Below, one piece after another: positions 59,200 to 64,000 of a stretch of DNA of 64,000 bases. The position numbers were made by a program, and so were the translations under genes. This DNA comes from Platerodrilus igneus (Eukaryota; Arthropoda; Insecta; Coleoptera; Lycidae), in assembly GCA_036346225.1 (NCBI GenBank), contig JARFIW010000905.1, positions 558,001 through 622,000 of the forward strand, given 5' to 3'. Below the pieces are notes generated by a model that did not search any database, was not told the origin of the DNA, and saw only the letters and a program-made list of their open reading frames with translations. Numbering within the stretch: the stretch's first letter is position 1; each line of letters begins with the position of its first letter.

Positions 59200-59625
59200 T
59201 TAAAATGAATAATTGGTTATATGTACAAACCAGTTTTTGAGTACAATTACATCTGTGGTTGCGCAATTGAATGACGAATGTTTGTGGTATGCTAGAAACA
59301 CTTGTGTGAATTGGTGTAATACTTTAATTTATGTAGAGGAGTACACCCTAAATCTTCTAGGTTAATAACATTTAGGTGTGGAAATTCATTGTAAATTGCC
59401 ATCATCTCAAGATATACCGTGAAAGTTGCTTAACCATATCTTTTGGTATTTGAAGCGAGCTGATAGACAGTTCCAAGAATATGGTGGTTTCAGCACATAT
59501 GTTATTGCAACTCCATTCGATAGGGATAGTTGTAAAACAGCCATTTCTTTAAACACAAAGTTATTATGTGCAATTTTAAACTTTTGAACGTCGACAACTA
59601 ATGGACTATTAATTTTAGACTTCAC
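59200..59625 (-). pseudogene. Accessory 'DIQGFK' family protein of element 3, diverged and broken
   Basis: The N-terminal part 'VVDVQKFKIAHNNFVFKEM' and 'WLSNFHGIS' match the family. Then about 40 residues, including the 'VFVKG' segment, are missing. The C-terminal part returns in other frames: 'FPHLNVINLEDLGCTPLHKL', 'NSHKCF', and 'CATTDVIVLKNWF', equivalent to the Cys-Ala…LLLKEWL end of the other two copies. The start overlaps the MCP end by 11 nt. Confidence 0.6.
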
Positions 59626-60821
59626 TCACAATATTGGTTGCAGGATTGTAGCGGACCAAACGATCGTGTAGAATGAGGCAGTACGCTGTAGTGTGAGCTT
59701 TAAGCGCTTCTTTCATTTGAAATTCTAATCGTACGTCAACCGCTCCCACTTTCACTATTTCGTTTTGATGGGAACAATCGATGACTACAAGTGGAGCGTG
59801 CGTTTGAAATTCATTGGGTGTTAATATCGGCTCGCTGATACCCCCGTAGTACGATTGTTGAAACTGTGCATACATCTCATATAGTATAGAATAGCGATTG
59901 GTATCGAAATCAATGTTAAGATTATCGTAAGGATACATAGATGAACCCAGATGTAATTTCATATTGGTCAACTTACAGTGGTCGAACTGACTGCGCCCTT
60001 TTGCGCGATGTATCGGTTTGAAAGCAGACAATAACAAAACGTGGTTTCTCCACTTGAGAAGCCGTCTTCACGGCCCACGTATGCGTGTGTGTTGTATGTA
60101 ATTCTGGATATTCGTGTAGTTCCCAACTGCGAAAGCTTATGTCCATGGTGGCATTGCGTTGAATATGTTTGAGTAGTTTTAAGCGCTCTGCATCTGCAAC
60201 GGTTATATGTGGAATCCGCCATGATATATGTGTAATAGTAATTTTGATTGACTCTTTGGTATCAGAATTCGATATAGCTGCATCGTCAGCACTACTTCTA
60301 ATAAGAATAAGCTCTTGTTTGATATTCAAAAGAATTTTTCGGTAGTCCTCCGCAAATCCTAAAACCATGCGCAAGGGAATGCATACGTTGAAATGACCAT
60401 TAGCATCAACGAGATCAAGCTTATCGATGGGGGACCAACCGGCGTTTCTAAAGCGACGACTTTCGCTATAATCGTAGGATAGGAAATTTATAATAGTCGT
60501 AGTTATACCTGGATTACGAACGCGGTCTATAGTCTTTCCACCAAGTTCATAACGAATTTCATCAAATAAAAATAAAACTCCGTTGTTGACAAAATCGGCG
60601 GTAAGCGAAACGCCACCATCTGACTTATTCATTGTACCCTCAATATAAATTACGCTGTCCCATGGTAGTGTATAGACATCTTCGTTTTCTATTGGAATCC
60701 GTATAACATCGTTCTTCTCATACGTGGTATTGGAGTACGGAGTATGCATATGTTTGTCGGCATTGATGATGGTTGTATCAAATATAGCACGTTGCGTAAC
60801 ATTTAAAATATTACTATCCAT
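59615..60821 (-). pseudogene. MCP of element 3, one frameshift
   Basis: It starts 'MDSNILNVTQRAIFDTTII' and has 'LFLFDEIRYELGGKTIDR', 'RNPGITTTIINFLSYDYSE', 'VDANGHFNVCIPLRMVLGF', 'FRSWELHEYPEL', 'LTNMKLHLGSSMYPYDNL', 'LYEMYAQFQQSYYGG' and 'LVVIDCSHQNEIVKV'. The only break is a shift at a run of four identical bases (59999-60002). There are no stop codons otherwise. Full length is about 400 residues, like the element 2 copy. This is the major shell protein. Confidence 0.9.
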
Positions 60822-60822
60822 T

Positions 60823-60972
60823 TTAGCTATGTAGCACTTTGAGTCCTAATGTTTGCAGAAATTTAACGTTTTCCGGTGTTAATCGGTGCACTGGTGTCTT
60901 GTAACTGGTAAAGGTGCTGATAATGCGTCTATTAATAGGTTTTGGTGGTTTATGCTCATAGCGCAAAACCAT
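60823..60972 (-). CDS. Micro-ORF before MCP, element 3
   Basis: Intact 49 codons, basic start 'MVLRYEHKPPKPINRR', core 'HRLTPENVKFLQTLGLKVL'. The stop lies one base before the MCP ATG. It corresponds to the ORFs at 12147-12239 and 47707-47871 by place and by core sequence. Confidence 0.7.
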   Translation of the reverse strand: MVLRYEHKPPKPINRRIISTFTSYKTPVHRLTPENVKFLQTLGLKVLHS

Positions 60973-60975
60973 TGT

Positions 60976-61673
60976 TTAAAGACGCTTTAGATAAAGTCTA
61001 ATCGTGATGGTTTCCCGACGAAAAGTGATGAGATTACCGTTTTGATCAACTATTTTAACAATGATGCGATCGATGATTCGTGTATTAAGTGGCATATAGG
61101 TGACGTTCACGGGGTTTTCAATAATCTTGTACCCTGCAGCAACTGCAGGAAAGAATTGATGCAAAATGTGTACAGGTTTGCTATTCCGATACGATCCGAC
61201 CACAAGATTACATTCAATACATATTGAATTGATTGGAAAGACTTGTGCCGGATGGTCCGAAATAGCAGTAGTGAGAGCTGGTAGTTTACGTTTCTCAAAA
61301 CCCAGCAACGAAGCAAGTGAATTTGGTTGTGTAAAGTCCACTATACCTGATGCTTTAATTTCTGTATGTAAACTGTTATTATTGGCTCGAATATCAATAA
61401 GATAACGTTTGGATGAAGTGCGTTCACGGGGATCGTTCAGATTACGTCGTACGAACTTATTAATATCTGCCACTTTATAAGTTCCTTCTGGTAAAGTAAG
61501 CACGATGTCATCAATGTAAAATTTATTGTTCGCTTCCGTTACATTGGGAATTGAAAATATGTATCAAAGTTTGTAAGACCAATAACGTATTCATGGTCAT
61601 CATCGAGAACAATTGGTGGGTTGATGATTGCGGTGAGCGTAGATTCAGTTCCAGTTAAAGTAAATGTGTACAT
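60976..61673 (-). pseudogene. Penton-like protein of element 3, one frameshift
   Basis: It starts 'MYTFTLTGTESTLTAIINP' with 'LDDDHEYVIGLTNFDTY'. A shift at the four-base run 61554-61557 leads to the ORF from 61503: 'YKVADINKFVRRNLND', 'YLIDIRANNNSLHTEI', 'LASLLGFEKRKLPALT', 'CIECNLVVGSYRNSKPVHIL', 'VTYMPLNTRIIDRIIVKI' and 'NLITFRRETITIRLYL'. No stop codons otherwise. It lies between the protease and the micro-ORF. Confidence 0.82.
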
Positions 61674-61840
61674 GTTCGGTGGTTGACGATAAACTAACAA
61701 CTAGTCGTATTCGTAGTTGGGATGGGGTAATAAAAGCAAATTCCTGAAACACTTGCAATATATGGTTTTTAATTAAACACTTTTATACAAAACAGTTAAA
61801 AATACACTAAAATCAAATAATATATAACGTTGTTAGAAAC

Positions 61841-62202
61841 TTAGCGGAGGACTATTTTGCAGTAAAATTTCAATACGAAGTGTCCACAGGTAACAGTGTT
61901 AAGCGGTTGAAATTGTTCATAATTATAATAGAGAGTGCATGGTCCTGATGAGGTTAAGTATTTGACAAGTTCCCTCGGAGGTCGTAGATTACCAATGCTA
62001 TCATAATAGACTGCCCTTGAACCATCTTTTTGTACGCGGTCCAATGAGTTCCCACACCACGTGTAGTATCATGATTAAGAATACCACATTCTCGCCAACG
62101 AATTGTGTTTGGAAGTGAATTGCGCATGAATATTCCACGAAAGTGGGATATTGGTAAACGTTTTATGTATTTGTTCAAGTCAACATTGGTCAACGCTCGC
62201 AT
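61841..62202 (-). pseudogene. Adenain-like protease of element 3, one frameshift
   Basis: 'MRALTNVDLNKYIKRLPIS', 'FRGIFMRNSLPNTIRWREC', catalytic His in 'GVGTHWTAYKK', Asp in 'YYDSIGNLRPP', Cys in 'VTCGHFVLKF'. All three catalytic residues are present. The break is at a five-base run (62027-62031) right after the His motif. Adenovirus-type proteases cut capsid precursors during maturation. The start overlaps the VP1 end by 23 nt. Confidence 0.87.
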
Positions 62203-63058
62203 AGGTAGATTTAACGAATGCGTTGAGTTTTTTTTGTTGTCTTTGTTTACGCAAACCTTGCCCGTGTGTAAGAAAAGGCTTTAGGTACAGTCCATGTCCA
62301 CGGCGATAAGGTTTCAAATAGAGACCCTTTCCAAGTGTCACTGCCTCTTGTGCCATATTATGTCGTTTCGCTTCATCTAATTGTTGTTGTCCAAGTTTAG
62401 CATCGTTGACAGCTTTTGCAATCCCAGCTGCTCCACCCGACAACGCTCCAATTGCGGAAAGGGCTGCAAAAATAGGTATCAAAGGTAGGAAACCACCAGT
62501 TTTGGGTACAGGGATTACACGTGGGATGCCACGAATTTCATCTGTTATTTCTTTAATCGGTGCCACTGCAAGTTTAGCAGTTTTAATAAGATCAGTCGGA
62601 CGAACGTTTTTAATGCGTTCCCAAATGGTGCGAATTAAACGCTTAAATGGTATACCACTTCCTGTACGTAGACGCTGACCACATCGTTTTCCTTTACACC
62701 TTATCGTTTTTTTGCGACAACCCATACCAAATTTAACTTTGGCATTCATTGCAGAACCAACAGCAAACGCAGCAAGTTTTTCACCTAACGAAGCGTCGGG
62801 TGCAGTACGACGTTTTTGTGCTGTTTCGGCAAGACGTCGATCAGCTTGGTGTCGGGTTGTTAAGTCTGTAGAAAGATCGTAGGCGATGTCGTGTAGTTTG
62901 CAGGCTTCGTCTAAGGGATTACGACCTATATCACCACGCTCGAGGCGTTTCTGAAGCTTAGTACCCGGTCCACAGAAGCGATATCCTGGTAAATGTAATT
63001 CTACCGGTAAACGATTGATAGCACTATTGAGTAACCCGTAGCCACGATAGGATTTCAT
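62180..63058 (-). CDS. VP1-like protein with PLA2 domain and pX-like segment, intact
   Basis: 292 codons, the only fully intact VP1 here. Residues 8-85: PLA2 of parvovirus VP1 type, calcium loop 'YRFCGPGTKL', active site 'CKLHDIAYDL' with His-Asp, 'TRHQADRRLAETA'. Residues 85-165: basic, 'KVKFGMGCRKKTIRCKGKR'. Residues about 195-225: hydrophobic Gly/Ala-rich 'FLPLIPIFAALSAIGALSGG', like the adenovirus pX segment reported in adintoviruses. Tail with two 'GLYLKPYRRGH'-type repeats. Likely a minor virion protein for membrane passage. It is divergent from the ATPase gene, 93 bp away. Confidence 0.88.
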   Translation of the reverse strand: MKSYRGYGLLNSAINRLPVELHLPGYRFCGPGTKLQKRLERGDIGRNPLDEACKLHDIAYDLSTDLTTRHQADRRLAETAQKRRTAPDASLGEKLAAFAVGSAMNAKVKFGMGCRKKTIRCKGKRCGQRLRTGSGIPFKRLIRTIWERIKNVRPTDLIKTAKLAVAPIKEITDEIRGIPRVIPVPKTGGFLPLIPIFAALSAIGALSGGAAGIAKAVNDAKLGQQQLDEAKRHNMAQEAVTLGKGLYLKPYRRGHGLYLKPFLTHGQGLRKQRQQKKLNAFVKSTYASVDQC

Positions 63059-63151
63059 TAATCTTGTCAGTCGAAAGGTTTAAAGGAGACTGGTCATGCG
63101 TGTAGAATTACTCGCTTAAATGCTTACCATACTGCAATTACGTTTTAGTAT
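63059..63151. promoter_or_regulatory. Short divergent promoter region between VP1 and ATPase
   Basis: 93 bp between two divergent starts. It contains 'GGTTTAAAGG' (TATA-like in either direction) and an A/T-rich stretch before the ATPase ATG. There is no room for more elements, so both genes probably share control. Confidence 0.45.
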
Positions 63152-63843
63152 ATGGATAGAATGCGTCTGGTAAAGCAACAATTGGCGTTGCCAATTACGG
63201 ACCACAACTGCAGCAACAACACTAACGTGCAAAAGCATGGACTACTATTACCATCAACAATACGGTGTATCATTACAGGTCCATCCAATTGTGGTAAAAC
63301 TAATGTAGTCATCGGTCTCTTGAAACATCCGAATGGTGTACGCTTTGAAAACGTTTATCTCTACTCAAAATCCTTGTATCAACCAAAGTATCAGTACCTA
63401 GAGAGGTTATTACAACCAATAAAAGAAATAGGATATTTTGCGTTTAACAAATGGGATGCAATTGTTACTCCAGCGGATGCAAAACCTAATTCGATATTTA
63501 TTTTCGATGACGTGTCGTGCGATAAACAAAATGTAATGCGAGAATATTTTCTTTAGGTCGACATAAGGCCATTGATTGTTTTTATCTATGTCAGACCTAT
63601 TCCAAAATACCTAAACAATTGATTAGAGACAATGCTAATGTCCTAGTGCTATTCAAACAAGACGAACTCAATTTAAAACACGTATACGCTGACCATGTAA
63701 ACACGGATATGTCGTTTAACCGGTTTAAAGAATTGTGCGGCGTATGCTGGCGAGATCGGTATGGGTTCCTGGTGATCAATAAAGATGGCGATTTGCAGAG
63801 CGGTCGTTACCGAAAAGGTTTTGACACCTATATATACTTATAA
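63152..63843 (+). pseudogene. Packaging ATPase of element 3, one frameshift
   Basis: A32/FtsK-like ATPase: Walker A 'ITGPSNCGKTNVVIG' intact, 'VRFENVYLYSKSLYQPKYQ', Walker B 'NSIFIFDDV'. The frame shifts at the four-base run 63547-63550 and continues with 'GRHKAIDCFYLCQTYSKIP', 'LIRDNANVLVLFKQDELNL' and 'CWRDRYGFLVINKDGD' to TAA at 63841-63843. It lacks the psq-type N-terminus of the element 1 gene. It would drive genome packaging into the capsid. Confidence 0.9.
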
Positions 63844-63884
63844 AGCACATAAATAGCATATCACTTCCTACCCGTTTCTAGACG
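63844..63884 (+). promoter_or_regulatory. Intergenic spacer with TATA-like words
   Basis: 'TATATATACTTATAAAGCAC' spans the ATPase end and the spacer, 40-60 bp before the next ATG. It may be the promoter of the DUF8207-like gene. Confidence 0.35.
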
Positions 63885-64000
63885 ATGGCAGACGACGTGA
63901 AAACCAAACAAGAACTCATAAAAGTACGAAAGGCAGTCAAGAGGAAATTACAAGCGCTAAAAGCAGGTGTGGTTGAAAAGGAGCTTGCATTAAGTAAAGT
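63885..64000 (+). CDS. Start of a DUF8207-like gene, cut by the window edge
   Basis: ATG at 63885 opens a helical, lysine-rich start 'MADDVKTKQELIKVRKAVKR', the kind that begins the DUF8207-like gene of element 1. Same place: directly after the ATPase on the same strand. The rest is outside the window. Confidence 0.6.
   Translation, partial: MADDVKTKQELIKVRKAVKRKLQALKAGVVEKELALSK

Overview
The window looks like repeat-rich, AT-rich nuclear DNA of an insect or another arthropod. The evidence is an RTE-type LINE, a piggyBac transposon with TTAA target sites, a mariner-type element, Ty3/gypsy-like remnants, spliceosomal introns, and several integrated relics of midsize dsDNA viruses of the adintovirus / Polinton (Maverick) type. 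I see no ordinary single-copy host gene and no tRNA or rRNA. The species cannot be told from the sequence.

Layout. 1-2.2 kb: RTE-type LINE, running off the left edge. 2.2-5.2 kb: AT-rich DNA with direct repeats and microsatellites. 5.2-28.6 kb: virus-like element 1. Its genes are an accessory 'DIQGFK' protein, an rve integrase, a fibre-like protein, a DUF8207-like protein, a packaging ATPase, a major capsid protein (MCP), a micro-ORF, a penton-like protein, a VP1-like protein with a phospholipase A2 domain, an unknown protein and a three-exon protein-primed type DNA polymerase B. It is damaged by stop codons and frameshifts and cut by three insertions: a piggyBac in the penton gene, a gag-bearing retroelement region between penton and VP1, and a solo LTR in the polymerase. 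28.6-34 kb: no recognisable gene. 34.1-37.3 kb: degenerate mariner-like element with a nested insertion that looks like a solo LTR. 37.3-44.9 kb: a 7.5-kb array of the octamer GAATATAT and variants. 44.9-47.3 kb: gag and protease of a Ty3/gypsy element lying against a truncated MCP gene.

47.3-54.8 kb is virus-like element 2, a large inverted duplication. VP1 tail, protease, penton, micro-ORF and MCP occur once on the minus strand and once on the plus strand. An integrase and the accessory gene lie in the centre. 54.8-59.2 kb: AT-rich DNA with direct repeats and an element bounded by inverted repeats of about 95 bp. 59.2-64 kb is virus-like element 3, the best preserved: accessory gene, MCP, micro-ORF, penton, adenain-like protease and VP1 on the minus strand, divergent from ATPase and the start of a DUF8207-like gene on the plus strand. 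It continues past the right edge.

How the genes would have worked together in the source viruses: MCP and penton-like protein build the icosahedral shell. The adenain-like protease matures the particle. VP1 supplies a PLA2 domain and a hydrophobic pX-like segment, probably for membrane passage. The ATPase packages DNA, polymerase B copies it and the rve integrase inserts it. Two parts recur between elements without an assigned function and deserve most attention: a 30-54-codon ORF that touches the MCP start codon in all three elements, and the accessory 'DIQGFK' protein with a conserved C-terminal Cys/His pattern.
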